Source: Pseudomonas chlororaphis (lineage in GTDB: Bacteria > Pseudomonadota > Gammaproteobacteria > Pseudomonadales > Pseudomonadaceae). Taken from it: DNA of 64,000 nucleotides. Shown piece by piece: positions 8,629 to 17,529 of the stretch. Below the pieces are notes generated by a model. It was given only the letters and a program-made list of their open reading frames with translations, was not told where the DNA came from and did no database searches. The position numbers and the translations under genes are program-made. The stretch lies in NCBI RefSeq assembly GCF_001921865.1, contig NZ_MSCT01000020.1, forward strand, positions 124,001 to 188,000. Direction: 5' to 3'. Within the stretch, counting starts at the first letter, position 1. Every line of letters begins with the position of its first letter.

Positions 8629-8771
8629 GGGGGGCCTGACGCGTCTGAAGGAAAGTCGGTGTCGCCTGCCCGGACGCTAGCCCCGGCAGGCCGATTCCTA
8701 CAGATCAGTGTAGAAGCCAGGGCGCCGAGCGAGTCCGCGGGGCCCGCAGCTTAATCCCTGAACCCCACAGG

Positions 8772-9539
8772 TCAAGTGCTCAGATAACGGCCGATCAAGG
8801 CAATGCCGCTGGCCAGCACCAGCCAGGCCACCAGACGGACGAACGCCTCGCGGGACAACTTCATGGTCAGGCGCCGACCGATCCACAATCCCAGCGCCAT
8901 CGCCGGCAACAGGCACAGCGCCAGGACCAGCAAAGGCAACTCGGCATAGACGCCCGCCACGGCAAACAGCGTCAAGCGCACCACCGTGCTGCAACTGATC
9001 AGCGCGCTCTGGGTCGCGCGCGCCGCATCCTTGGGCAGGCGGCTATTGAGATAGATGGCATATAAAAAGCCGCCGCTGCCGAACAGCGCCCCGAACATCC
9101 CGCCCACGACGCCCATCGGAACCGCCCAGCCCGCAGCCAACGCCGCGGGCCGTACCTTGACCCACAGGCTGTACACCGCATAAGCGCTGATAAACAGCCC
9201 CATTAATAGCAGCAGCACATCGGACTTGAGGTTGAGCAGGAAAATCACCCCCAGGGTGCAACCCACCGCCATGCACGGTAATAGACGCAGCAACTCGGAG
9301 CGCTCGACATCCCGGCGCGACGGCAACAGGTTGCCGAATGCCGCGACAAAATCCAGCAGCACCAGCAGCGGGATGATCTTCGACAACGGCATGAACAGGA
9401 TCAGCACCGGCCCCGCCACCAGTGCCGTGCCGAACCCGGCGATACCAAACACGACATAGGCCAGGGTGATGCCCACAGCGATCGCCAGCCAACCGCCCGC
9501 CCCCCACGACCACTGCCCCAACCACTCGACCATGCCCAT
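8772..9539 (-). CDS. TauE/SafE-family membrane permease
   Basis: 255 residues, largely hydrophobic, with about eight membrane segments in two similar halves, each bearing a Gly-rich helix start: GIAGFGTALVAGP near 32-44 and GVVGGMFGALFGSGGFLYAIYL near 142-163. This is the TauE/SafE (UPF0721) pattern, a family linked to export or uptake of sulfite and other organosulfur or C2 anions. The substrate here is unknown. Divergent from a LysR regulator with a gap of about 100 bp, which suggests the regulator controls it. Confidence 0.85.
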   Translation of the reverse strand: MGMVEWLGQWSWGAGGWLAIAVGITLAYVVFGIAGFGTALVAGPVLILFMPLSKIIPLLVLLDFVAAFGNLLPSRRDVERSELLRLLPCMAVGCTLGVIFLLNLKSDVLLLLMGLFISAYAVYSLWVKVRPAALAAGWAVPMGVVGGMFGALFGSGGFLYAIYLNSRLPKDAARATQSALISCSTVVRLTLFAVAGVYAELPLLVLALCLLPAMALGLWIGRRLTMKLSREAFVRLVAWLVLASGIALIGRYLST

Positions 9540-9640
9540 CGATTCGCCATCCTCATCCAGTACGAAATGACTTTAGCCAGCCCCAAGCCTTGCGACTAAT
9601 ATCATCGAAGCCCTCAACCCATCTCAAAAAGGCATGACGC

Positions 9641-10543
9641 GTGATCTCAACCCGCCAGTTGCGCTATTTCGTGGAGATCGTCGACAGCGGCAGTTTCAGT
9701 GCCGCCGCCGAACGGCTGTTCATTGCCCAGTCCGCCCTCAGCCGACAGATCAAGGAACTGGAAACCCGGCTGGAAACGCCGCTGTTCGAGCGCACCGCTC
9801 GCCTGCCCCGGCTGACGGCGGCGGGCGAGGCCTTTTACCCGCGGGCGCGCAACCTGCTCGACGAGCTGAACAACGCCAGCGAACTGGCGACACAGGTCGG
9901 TCGCGGGCAATTGGGCACCTTGCGCCTGAGCCACTCCAGCACCGTCCCCATGAGCGGCCTGTTGCTGCAGGCCATCGGCCGTTACCTGGAGCAATGCCCG
10001 GGCGCCGCGATGGACATCGCTACCTTGTCTTCCGAAGCGCAGTTGGAGGAAGTGGCCGAAGGCCGCCTGGATATCGGCCTATTGCGCTTGCCCGTACTGC
10101 GCCAGCGCGAAGGCGTGCAGGTCACCCCGCTGTTCAGCGAACGCCTGCTACTGGCCGTGCCGCCGGGTCATCCCCTGGCCAAGCACCCTCCGGCACAGGG
10201 CATCGACCTGGCACAACTGCGCGACGAAGCCTTTATCTCCATCCCCCACCCCCAGCGCGGCGGCCTGAGCTACCTGTCGGCCGAGCTGTGCATGCGCCAG
10301 GGTTTTTTCCCCAGGGCAGCGCGGGTGCTGTCGCGCAAGACCACCCAATTGCAATTGATCCAGGCCGGATTCGGCATCGCCCTGCTGCCCGAGTCGATGC
10401 AAGACATTGCCCCTGCCGGCCTGCGCTTCCTGCCCCTGGCTGACCCCGCGTGCCAGAGCACGGTCGCCCTCGCCTGCCGCCAGGATCCGACGCCGTTGGT
10501 AAAGCAGTTCATCGAACACGTCCACGGCACCCTCGCCCGCTGA
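9641..10543 (+). CDS. LysR-family transcriptional regulator
   Basis: 300 residues. Winged HTH at the N-terminus (QLRYFVEIVDSGSFSAAAERLFIAQSALSRQIKELE) and a periplasmic-binding-protein-like effector domain from about 90 on. The start is GTG at 9641, giving the usual MISTRQLRYF beginning; an ATG at 9634 is in a different frame. Divergent from the TauE-type permease, its probable target. The inducer is unknown. Confidence 0.9.
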   Translation: MISTRQLRYFVEIVDSGSFSAAAERLFIAQSALSRQIKELETRLETPLFERTARLPRLTAAGEAFYPRARNLLDELNNASELATQVGRGQLGTLRLSHSSTVPMSGLLLQAIGRYLEQCPGAAMDIATLSSEAQLEEVAEGRLDIGLLRLPVLRQREGVQVTPLFSERLLLAVPPGHPLAKHPPAQGIDLAQLRDEAFISIPHPQRGGLSYLSAELCMRQGFFPRAARVLSRKTTQLQLIQAGFGIALLPESMQDIAPAGLRFLPLADPACQSTVALACRQDPTPLVKQFIEHVHGTLAR

Positions 10544-10636
10544 TTGCCGAGGGCTGCGCGCGAGGCCGCCAAGGCATCGTCTCCTTTTGTTTCGATCCAT
10601 GGAGATTGTGTGCCGAATGCCTTTAAACTGCGCCCC

Positions 10637-12016
10637 ATGATTAAAGATCCCTTTGCAAGACTCGGCCTGGACCGCGAAGTCCTGACCGTCAGCCAGCTCA
10701 ACGGCCGCGCGCGCGTGTTGCTGGAAGACGTGTTCAGCAACATCTGGGTCGAAGGCGAAATCTCCAACCTCGCCCGCCCGGCGTCCGGCCACGTGTATTT
10801 CACCCTCAAGGACAGCGGCGCCCAGGTGCGCTGTGCGCTGTTCCGGCAAAACGCCGCGCGGGTGCGCCAGGCGCTGAAGGACGGCCTGGCAGTCAAGGTG
10901 CGCGGCAAGGTTTCGTTGTTCGAGGGCCGCGGCGACTATCAGTTGATCCTCGACACGGTCGAACCGGCCGGCGACGGCGCCCTGCGCCTGGCCTTCGATG
11001 CCTTGAAGGAAAAGCTCAGCGCCGAAGGCCTGTTCAGTGCCGAGCGCAAGGTGCCGCTGCCGGCTCATCCCCAGCGCATTGGCATCATCAGCTCGCCGAC
11101 GGGCGCGGTCATCCGCGACATCATCAGCGTGTTCCGGCGCCGGGCGCCGCACGTTGCCCTGACCCTGATCCCCACCGCCGTGCAGGGCCGCGAGGCGACC
11201 GCGCAGATCGTCCGTGCCTTGAAGATGGCCGATGCCCGCGGCTTCGACGCGCTGATCCTGGCCCGTGGCGGCGGCTCCCTGGAAGACCTCTGGTGCTTCA
11301 ACGAAGAGGCCGTGGCCCGGGCGGTGGACGCCTGCGTCACGCCAATCGTCAGCGCCGTGGGGCATGAAACCGACGTATCGATCAGCGACTTCGTCGCCGA
11401 CGTTCGCGCGCCAACCCCTTCGGCCGCGGCCGAATTGCTCGCACCGGACTCCAGCGACCTGCAACGCCGGGTCGAAAGCCTGCACCGCCGCCTGGTGATC
11501 CGCATGCGCGACCGGCTCATGCGCGACCAACTGCGCCTGGAAGGCATGGCCCGGCGCCTGCGCCACCCCGGCGAACGCCTGCGCCAGCAAGCCCAGCGCC
11601 TGGACGATCTGGATATGCGCCTGCGTCGGGCATTCGAGCGCAGTCTCACGACCCGTCGCGAACGCCTGATCCGCCTGGAAACCCGGCTCGCCGGCCAGCA
11701 TCCCGGGCGTCAGTTGGCCCTGCTGCGGCAACGGTTGGACAGCCTCGCCGAACGCCTGCCGCGCGCGATGCGCGAAGGCCTGAAAGCCCGTCGCCTGCAA
11801 CTGCAAAGCAAGATGCAGACCCTGCACGTGGTCAGCCCGCTCGCCACCCTCGGCCGCGGTTACAGCATCCTGCTGGACGAACGCGGCCAGGCCGTTCGCA
11901 ACGCCGCGCAGACCCGGCCAGGCCAGCGCCTCAAGGCCCGGCTCGGCGAAGGCGAACTGCAGGTCCGGGTCGAAGACAACCACCTGACGCCTGTCACCCT
12001 TTCTTTACTGGATTGA
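10637..12016 (+). CDS. xseA: Exodeoxyribonuclease VII large subunit
   Basis: Catalytic subunit of the single-strand-specific nuclease ExoVII. 459 residues, the usual length. The N-terminal OB-fold (about 15-110; VSQLNGRARVLLEDVF, GHVYFTLKD) binds DNA. The central catalytic domain contains RIGIISSPTGAVIRDI, ARGGGSLEDLWCFNEE and VGHETDVSISDFVADVRAPTP. A coiled-coil Arg-rich helix follows, then the C-terminal GRGYSIL motif. The ATG at 10637 gives the canonical MIKDPFARLGLDREV start. Followed 3 nt later by the M23 peptidase gene. Confidence 0.97.
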   Translation: MIKDPFARLGLDREVLTVSQLNGRARVLLEDVFSNIWVEGEISNLARPASGHVYFTLKDSGAQVRCALFRQNAARVRQALKDGLAVKVRGKVSLFEGRGDYQLILDTVEPAGDGALRLAFDALKEKLSAEGLFSAERKVPLPAHPQRIGIISSPTGAVIRDIISVFRRRAPHVALTLIPTAVQGREATAQIVRALKMADARGFDALILARGGGSLEDLWCFNEEAVARAVDACVTPIVSAVGHETDVSISDFVADVRAPTPSAAAELLAPDSSDLQRRVESLHRRLVIRMRDRLMRDQLRLEGMARRLRHPGERLRQQAQRLDDLDMRLRRAFERSLTTRRERLIRLETRLAGQHPGRQLALLRQRLDSLAERLPRAMREGLKARRLQLQSKMQTLHVVSPLATLGRGYSILLDERGQAVRNAAQTRPGQRLKARLGEGELQVRVEDNHLTPVTLSLLD

Positions 12017-12019
12017 CCC

Positions 12020-12841
12020 ATGCCGCGTTTTCTCTGCTCCCTGCTGTTGCTCTGCCTGACCTTCAATGCCCATGCCGACAGCTACATCACCCGCCTGTTG
12101 AACAAACCGGTGCCCGGCGGCGTGGCGGTGATCGACCTGGGCAGCGTCGCCCAGCCTCCCAAGGCCAGCTATCAGGGCAAACCGCTGCTGGTGGTCAAGG
12201 AGCAGAACAACTGGCTGGCGATCGTCGGTATTCCCCTGACCGTCAAACCCGGCGCGCAGCAAATCAACGCTGGCGGCCGTACTCTGAATTTCACCGTCGG
12301 CAGCAAGAAATACCCGGAGCAGCACATCACCCTGAAGAACAAGCGCCAGGTCAACCCCGACCCGGCCGACCTCAAGCGCATCGAGGCCGAGCTGGCCGAA
12401 CAAGTCCGCGCCTACCGCAGCTTCAGCCCCAATACCCCGAGCAACCTGCTGCTGGACAAACCGGTGAACGGCCCGCTATCGAGCAAATTCGGCGTGCGCC
12501 GTTTCTTCAACGGCGAGGAACGCAACCCTCACGCCGGCCTGGACTTCGCCGTACCCGCGGGAACACCGATCAAGACACCCGCCGCCGGCAAGGTGATCCT
12601 GATCGGCAATTACTTTTTCAACGGCAACACCGTCTTCGTCGACCACGGCCAGGGCTTCATCAGCATGTTCTGCCACATGTCGAAAATCGACGTGAAGGTC
12701 GGCCAGCAGTTGGCCCGCGGCGGCGTGGTCGGCAAGGTCGGCTCCACCGGGCGCGCTACCGGACCGCACATGCATTGGAATGTCAGCCTGAACGACGCGC
12801 GGGTCGATCCGGCGATCTTTATCGGCGCCTTCCAACCCTGA
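12020..12841 (+). CDS. Secreted M23-family peptidase (LytM type)
   Basis: 273 residues. Sec signal peptide at the N-terminus (FLCSLLLLCLTFNAHADS, cleavage about residue 20). The C-terminal LytM domain (about 150-265) has the zinc ligands in HAGLDFAVPAGTPIKTPAAG (HxxxD) and GPHMHWNV (HxH), so it is probably an active periplasmic endopeptidase acting on peptidoglycan cross-links. The central region resembles the partner-binding N-domain seen in pseudomonad M23 proteins encoded after xseA. Starts 3 nt after xseA and is likely co-transcribed. Confidence 0.92.
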   Translation: MPRFLCSLLLLCLTFNAHADSYITRLLNKPVPGGVAVIDLGSVAQPPKASYQGKPLLVVKEQNNWLAIVGIPLTVKPGAQQINAGGRTLNFTVGSKKYPEQHITLKNKRQVNPDPADLKRIEAELAEQVRAYRSFSPNTPSNLLLDKPVNGPLSSKFGVRRFFNGEERNPHAGLDFAVPAGTPIKTPAAGKVILIGNYFFNGNTVFVDHGQGFISMFCHMSKIDVKVGQQLARGGVVGKVGSTGRATGPHMHWNVSLNDARVDPAIFIGAFQP

Positions 12842-13192
12842 TCCCCAAGACAGGTTCGCTCCTCCAGGGATTGCGCAGGTTGAAAAGTCTGCGCAATAAC
12901 CGCGAAACATCTTCGTACACAGCAGAATAAAATCTCGCAAATTCTCTGTTTTAAGAGATTTATCTCAATTTTTTTCGACTGCTTGCCATCTTTCACCCCA
13001 GTGGTTAGGGTTGAGGGCATGAAAACCTCTCACACCCTCATTCAGCGCCGTCAACACCGAAGCCTCTGCCTCGTCAGCGCACGACTGCCAGGTTGAGTCG
13101 CGGTACCTCGTCCCCTGCTTCAAATCCCAACGACACCCCATTGATTCATCGGCAGGCCGCCTTTTTTCGGCCCGGACAATAAGGATTTCCCC
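12842..13192 (+). other. Leader region upstream of leuA
   Basis: 351 bp without a long gene. It contains a low-GC stretch at 12925-12980 with overlapping inverted segments (AAATCTC/GAGATTT, then GAGATTTATCTC followed by AATTTTTTT), which may end the xseA-M23 transcript. A possible promoter follows: TTGCCA (12983-12988), a 17-nt spacer and TAGGGT (13006-13011). Next come the short ORF at 13019 and a GGCAGGCCGCC run followed by six T's just before the leuA ribosome-binding site. Confidence 0.5.
13019..13096 (+). CDS. Candidate 25-residue leader peptide of leuA
   Basis: ATG at 13019 and TGA at 13094 enclose 25 codons with four leucines (CTC, CTC, CTC, CTG) and five arginines. It begins directly at the predicted transcription start of the TTGCCA-N17-TAGGGT promoter, so the message may be leaderless. 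Its position 97 bp before leuA suggests a translation-coupled attenuator of the leucine pathway, but there is no run of rare leucine codons and the following terminator-like hairpin is weak. Tentative. Confidence 0.4.
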   Translation: MKTSHTLIQRRQHRSLCLVSARLPG

Positions 13193-14872
13193 ATGAGCAT
13201 GCTCAAAGACCCGTCCTCGAAGTACCGCGCGTTCCCGACCATCAACTTACCGGACCGTACCTGGCCGTCTAAAACCATCACCAGCGCGCCTATCTGGTGC
13301 AGCTCCGACCTGCGTGACGGCAACCAGTCGTTGATCGAGCCGATGGATGCGGTCAAGAAGCTGCGCTTCTGGAAAACCCTGGTCGCCGTTGGCGTGAAAG
13401 AAATCGAAGCCTCCTTCCCGGCCGCTTCGCAGACCGACTTCGACTTCGTGCGGACCCTGATCGAAGACGGCCACATTCCGGACGACACTACCATCCAGGT
13501 GCTGACCCAGGCCCGCGAAGACCTGATCGCCCGTACCTTCGAGTCGTTGCGCGGGGCGAAGAAAGCCATTGTCCACCTGTACAACGCCACCAGCCCATCG
13601 TTCCGCCGCATCGTCTTCAGCCAGGATAAGGCCGGCGTGAAAGAGATCGCGGTGAACGCCGCCAAGCTGTTCGTCAAGTACGCCGCCCAGCAGCCGGAAA
13701 CCCAATGGCAGTTCGAGTACTCGCCCGAAACCTTCAGCGCCACCGAACTGGAGTTCGCCAAGGAAGTCTGCGATGCAGTGGTCGAGGTCTGGAACGCGAC
13801 CCCGCAAAACAAGGTGATCCTCAACCTGCCGGCCACCGTCGAAGTAGCGACGCCGAACATCTATGCCGACCAGATCGAGTGGTTCTGCCGTCACATCAAC
13901 CGTCGTGACAGCGTGCTCATCAGCCTGCACACCCACAACGACCGTGGCACCGGTGTGGCCGCCACCGAACTGGGCCTGATGGCCGGCGCCGATCGCGTCG
14001 AAGGCTGCCTGTTCGGCAACGGCGAACGCACCGGCAACGTCGACCTGGTCACCGTGGCCCTGAACCTCTACACCCAGGGCATCAACCCTGAGCTGGACTT
14101 CTCCGATATCGACGGCGTGCGCAAAGTGGTCGAAGAGTGCAACCAGATTCCAGTGCACCCGCGTCATCCGTATGTCGGCGACCTGGTTCACACCGCCTTC
14201 TCCGGCTCGCACCAGGATGCGATCCGCAAGGGCTTCGCCCAGCAAAAACCCGACACGCTGTGGGAAGTGCCGTACTTGCCGATCGACCCGGCCGACATCG
14301 GCCGCAGCTACGAGGCGGTGATTCGCGTCAACAGCCAGTCGGGCAAGGGCGGTATCGCCTACCTGCTGGAACAGGAATACGGCATCAGCTTGCCGCGTCG
14401 CATGCAGATCGAGTTCAGCCAGGTGGTACAGCGCGAAACCGATCGCCTGGGCCTGGAAATGACCGCCCAGCAGATCCACGCACTGCTTCACAGCGAGTAC
14501 TTGCAGGCCAACACGCCGTACGCGCTGGTCAGCCACCGCTTGCAAGAAGAGAACGGTAACAGTGCCGTGGAAGTCGAAGTGTCCGGCAAGGGCCAGGGCG
14601 AGACCAACCTGCACTGGCGCGGTAAGGGCAATGGTGCCCTGGAAGCCCTGGTGGCCGGCTTGCCGGTTCCGGTGGAAATCATGGACTACAACGAACACGC
14701 CATCGGCGCGGGCACCAATGCCAAGGCCGCGGCCTATATCGAGCTGCGAGTGAACGGCGAGCGTGCGGTACACGGCGTGGGCATCGATGAAAACATCACC
14801 ACCGCCAGCTTCAAGGCCCTGTTCAGCGCGCTGAACCGCTCCCTGAGCCAAACGGAAGCCAAAGCTGCCTAA
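13193..14872 (+). CDS. leuA: 2-isopropylmalate synthase
   Basis: Condenses acetyl-CoA with 2-oxoisovalerate in the first step of leucine synthesis. 559 residues, the long LeuA form. The TIM-barrel domain shows the metal and substrate signature SSDLRDGNQSL near 37-47, HTHNDRG (metal His pair) near 244-250 and GCLFGNGERTGNVDL near 270-284. The C-terminal allosteric leucine-binding domain starts at about 430 and includes GVGIDENITTAS. ATAAGGATTTCCCC gives a good ribosome-binding site. Monocistronic: terminators or leader on both sides. Confidence 0.97.
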   Translation: MSMLKDPSSKYRAFPTINLPDRTWPSKTITSAPIWCSSDLRDGNQSLIEPMDAVKKLRFWKTLVAVGVKEIEASFPAASQTDFDFVRTLIEDGHIPDDTTIQVLTQAREDLIARTFESLRGAKKAIVHLYNATSPSFRRIVFSQDKAGVKEIAVNAAKLFVKYAAQQPETQWQFEYSPETFSATELEFAKEVCDAVVEVWNATPQNKVILNLPATVEVATPNIYADQIEWFCRHINRRDSVLISLHTHNDRGTGVAATELGLMAGADRVEGCLFGNGERTGNVDLVTVALNLYTQGINPELDFSDIDGVRKVVEECNQIPVHPRHPYVGDLVHTAFSGSHQDAIRKGFAQQKPDTLWEVPYLPIDPADIGRSYEAVIRVNSQSGKGGIAYLLEQEYGISLPRRMQIEFSQVVQRETDRLGLEMTAQQIHALLHSEYLQANTPYALVSHRLQEENGNSAVEVEVSGKGQGETNLHWRGKGNGALEALVAGLPVPVEIMDYNEHAIGAGTNAKAAAYIELRVNGERAVHGVGIDENITTASFKALFSALNRSLSQTEAKAA

Positions 14873-14887
14873 GCGCTTCACGCGTAC

Positions 14888-14918
14888 AAAAAAGCCCCGG
14901 ATCTCCGGGGCTTTTTTG
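14888..14918 (+). terminator. leuA terminator (possibly bidirectional)
   Basis: AAAAAAGCCCCGGA-TC-TCCGGGGCTTTTTT: a perfect 8-bp GC stem flanked by A6 and T6, placed between convergent leuA and the FlxA-like gene, so it can serve both strands. Confidence 0.95.
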
Positions 14919-14938
14919 TATGTGTCTGTTCTGCCTGC

Positions 14939-15352
14939 TCAGGCAGTGGTGTTGATCCGCGCCGTCAGCGCCTGAAGCAACGCCTCCTGCAACACTTGCA
15001 GTTTGCTGGAGGTCACCGCGATTTGCGTCTGCACTTCCAACGCCTGCAGGGCTTTCTGCTCGTCGTTCGCCCGCCCCCTCTGCACTCGGGACAACTGCGC
15101 CTGCTGCTCGAGCAAGGTCTTTTTCGTCTCGTCGATCTGCTTCTGCAATTGTGCGATGACGTCGGCGCTGGTGGACGTGAGATCGGCCTCGGCGCCATAT
15201 TCCTGCATATCGGCGCTGACTGCGTCGCTGTCGTCAGCCATGCGCGGGGCCTGTTCGTCCAGCGGGTTGGCCTGCGGCTCGGCGATATTGAGTTTTTGCG
15301 GCGTGGCGGCCAACGGGTATGGATTGATGCTCGCAGCACCGATACCGGTCAT
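14939..15352 (-). CDS. FlxA-like coiled-coil protein
   Basis: 137 residues. The first half is polar and Pro/Ala/Asp-rich. The second half (about 60-130) is a heptad-patterned coiled coil: ADVIAQLQKQIDETKKTLLEQQAQLSRVQ and so on. This resembles the FlxA-like family of small proteins of unknown role, some members being co-regulated with flagellar genes. No signal peptide. A strong AGGGAG precedes the ATG. Confidence 0.65.
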   Translation of the reverse strand: MTGIGAASINPYPLAATPQKLNIAEPQANPLDEQAPRMADDSDAVSADMQEYGAEADLTSTSADVIAQLQKQIDETKKTLLEQQAQLSRVQRGRANDEQKALQALEVQTQIAVTSSKLQVLQEALLQALTARINTTA

Positions 15353-15406
15353 GGTGAATCTCCCTGAAAGTACTCTTTCCCCTTAACGGCACAACCCAAG
15401 CATTCT

Positions 15407-16204
15407 TTAAGCCGGGACGAACTCGAAAGTGTCGGCATCGAGGTAGGCCGGAAACCGCGCTCGGTAGGCCGCCAGTTCCGCGGCATTCAGGCAGACCTGG
15501 AACACCCCGTCGGCCTCGCCGGCGCTGAGCAGCGTCTCGCCCTGGAAATCCAGCACCTGGCTATCCCCGGTATAGGCAAACCCTTTGCCGTCAGTACCGA
15601 CCCGATTGACCGCGGCGACATAACACAGGTTTTCGATCGCCCTGGCCGGCAACAGACGGTTCCAGTGCTGACGTCGCGCGCCTGGCCAGTTGGCCGTGTA
15701 CAACAGTAAGTCGGTATCCCGGGCATCGCGGCTCCATGCTGGAAAACGCAGGTCGTAACAGATCAGCGGGCGGATACGCCAACCCTTGAGCTCGAACTGC
15801 ACCTGGCGCTCGCCGGGCGTGTAGTGATCGTGTTCCCCCGCCATGCGGAACAGATGACGTTTGTCGTAATGCCAGACCTCGCCATCGGGGCGGGCCCAGA
15901 GCAAGCGATTGCGGTGACTGCCGTCGGCGGCCTGGATAATCACGCTGCCGGTGATCACCGCATCGAGCCTCGCGGCCTGGGCACGTAGCCATTTGCTGGT
16001 CGGACCGTTTTCCGTCTCGGCAAGAACGTCGGACTCCATGGAGAAGCCCGTGGTGAACATTTCCGGCAGGATAATCAGGTCGGCCCCCCGGGCCTGCTCG
16101 AGCAACAGCTGGAAATGCTCAAGGTTGGCCTGGCGATCGTGCCAGGCCAGGGTGGTCTGGATCAGCGCCACATTCAGATTGGGCAAAGCACTCAGATCAC
16201 GCAT
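15407..16204 (-). CDS. Nitrilase-family omega-amidase (YafV-like)
   Basis: 265 residues, a cytoplasmic amidohydrolase of the carbon-nitrogen hydrolase fold. The catalytic triad is visible: Glu in ILPEMFTTGF, Lys in YDKRHLF and Cys in ICYDLRFP. The MFTTGFSM and WPGARRQHW contexts fit YafV-type omega-amidases, which clear 2-oxoglutaramate or 2-oxosuccinamate after transamination. It overlaps the aminotransferase gene by 13 bp, an arrangement that fits a coupled methionine-salvage transamination/deamidation pathway. Confidence 0.88.
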   Translation of the reverse strand: MRDLSALPNLNVALIQTTLAWHDRQANLEHFQLLLEQARGADLIILPEMFTTGFSMESDVLAETENGPTSKWLRAQAARLDAVITGSVIIQAADGSHRNRLLWARPDGEVWHYDKRHLFRMAGEHDHYTPGERQVQFELKGWRIRPLICYDLRFPAWSRDARDTDLLLYTANWPGARRQHWNRLLPARAIENLCYVAAVNRVGTDGKGFAYTGDSQVLDFQGETLLSAGEADGVFQVCLNAAELAAYRARFPAYLDADTFEFVPA

Positions 16205-17340
16205 AACTTCTCCGCTGCCAGACGCAGCGTCTCCTCACGTTTGGCAAAGCATAGCCGTACCAGACGCTGCCCTTGCGGTGGCTCACGATAGAACACCGAT
16301 ACCGGAATGGCTGCGACACCGTGCTCACGGGTCATCCAGGTCGCCATCTCGACGTCGCTCAGGTCCGGACGGATCCTCGAGTAGTCCACCAGTTGAAAGT
16401 AAGTACCGGCCACCCGGCTAAAGCTGAACCGCGAAGACGCCAGCAGATCGCAGAACAGATCGCGCTTGGCCTGGTAGAAACCGGGCAATTCTTCGACATG
16501 TTCCGGGTGTTCGGCCATGTAGTCCGCCAGAGCGTACTGCAACGGAGTCACCCCGCAGAAGCTGACATATTGATGCACCTTGCGCAGTTCGGCGCTCAAG
16601 GCCGGCGGAGCGACCACATAACCGGTTTTCCAGCCGGTCACGTGATAGGTCTTGCCGAAGGAGCTGACCACAAACGCCCGCTGGTAGAGTTCTTCGTGGG
16701 CCAACACGCTGACGTGCGCAATACCGTCGAACACCAGGTGCTCGTAAACCTCGTCGCTGACCAGATAGATGTCCCGGTCGCGGATCAGCGTCGCCAACTG
16801 GTCCAGTTCCGCACGACTGATCAGGGCCCCACAGGGGTTGTGCGGCGTATTGAGAATGATCATCCGCGTACGCGGGCTCAGCGCCTCGCCAAGTTTCTGC
16901 CAATCGATGGCGAAATTGTCCAGGCCAAGCGGAACATGCACGCAGCGCCCGCCCGCCAGCTCCACCGAAGGCTCATAGCTGTCATAGCAAGGGTCGAATA
17001 CGATCACTTCGTCACCGGCCTGGATGACCGCCTGGATGGCGCAAAAGATCGCCTGGGTGGCGCCCGGGGTAATGGTCACCTCGGTGTCGGCGCTCACCGT
17101 CACCCCGTAACTGCGAGCGATCTTGGCCGCCACTTGCTGACGCAAGGCAGGCAGGCCGGTCATCGGCGCATATTGGTTATGGCCGCTGACGATATGTCGG
17201 GAGACGGCATCGCACAGGCCCTGCGGCGCATCGAAATCGGGAAACCCCTGAGACAGGTTCAGCGCTCCGGTTTCCACCGCGAGCTGCGACATTTGCGTGA
17301 AGATGGTGGTGCCGACATTCGGCAGCTTACTGGTGATCAT
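16192..17340 (-). CDS. Methionine aminotransferase, class I (YbdL-like)
   Basis: 382 residues, fold type I PLP enzyme. The PLP lysine lies in SFGKTYHVTGWKTGY. Other hallmarks are LNLSQGFPDFD at the N-terminus, NTPHNPCGA and VSDEVYEHLVFDG. These fit the YbdL/KAT group, which uses methionine and glutamine with 2-oxo acids. The next gene, an omega-amidase, overlaps its 3' end and would make transamination with glutamine irreversible. The ATG at 17340 gives MITSKLPNVGTTIF; a start at 17361 is less likely. Confidence 0.88.
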   Translation of the reverse strand: MITSKLPNVGTTIFTQMSQLAVETGALNLSQGFPDFDAPQGLCDAVSRHIVSGHNQYAPMTGLPALRQQVAAKIARSYGVTVSADTEVTITPGATQAIFCAIQAVIQAGDEVIVFDPCYDSYEPSVELAGGRCVHVPLGLDNFAIDWQKLGEALSPRTRMIILNTPHNPCGALISRAELDQLATLIRDRDIYLVSDEVYEHLVFDGIAHVSVLAHEELYQRAFVVSSFGKTYHVTGWKTGYVVAPPALSAELRKVHQYVSFCGVTPLQYALADYMAEHPEHVEELPGFYQAKRDLFCDLLASSRFSFSRVAGTYFQLVDYSRIRPDLSDVEMATWMTREHGVAAIPVSVFYREPPQGQRLVRLCFAKREETLRLAAEKLCVI

Positions 17341-17412
17341 GGGTGATTCCCTACTGAGCACCCGGCTCTACGGCGGCACGGGAGCTCCCGAGAATAGCCC
17401 AAACAACAGGCA

Positions 17413-17441
17413 TGAAAAAGGGCGCCTTGGGCGCCCTTTTC
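17413..17441 (-). terminator. Terminator downstream of der
   Basis: AAAAGGGCGCC-CAA-GGCGCCCTTTTT on the minus strand, a 7-bp GC stem with T tail. It ends the der transcript before the aminotransferase gene; the A/T symmetry could allow use in both directions. Confidence 0.85.
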
Positions 17442-17455
17442 CTCACACAAAACCC

Positions 17456-17523
17456 TGTAGGAGCGTGCTTGCTCGCGAAGCACCGGATCAGTCGCAGCGC
17501 CACCGCAAAGCTCGCTCCTGCAG
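17456..17523. repeat. REP pair downstream of der
   Basis: TGTAGGAGCGTGCTTGCTCGCG and an inverted copy (GCAAAGCTCGCTCCTGCAG) about 30 bp apart. Confidence 0.85.
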
Positions 17524-17529
17524 CGAGCC

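Noticed and set aside
10148..11983. 611-codon open frame opposite xseA and the LysR gene
   Set aside because: Spans two unrelated genes on the other strand and has no recognisable domain.
13247..14881. 544-codon open frame antisense to leuA
   Set aside because: leuA has clear catalytic motifs throughout; the antisense frame is a shadow of it.
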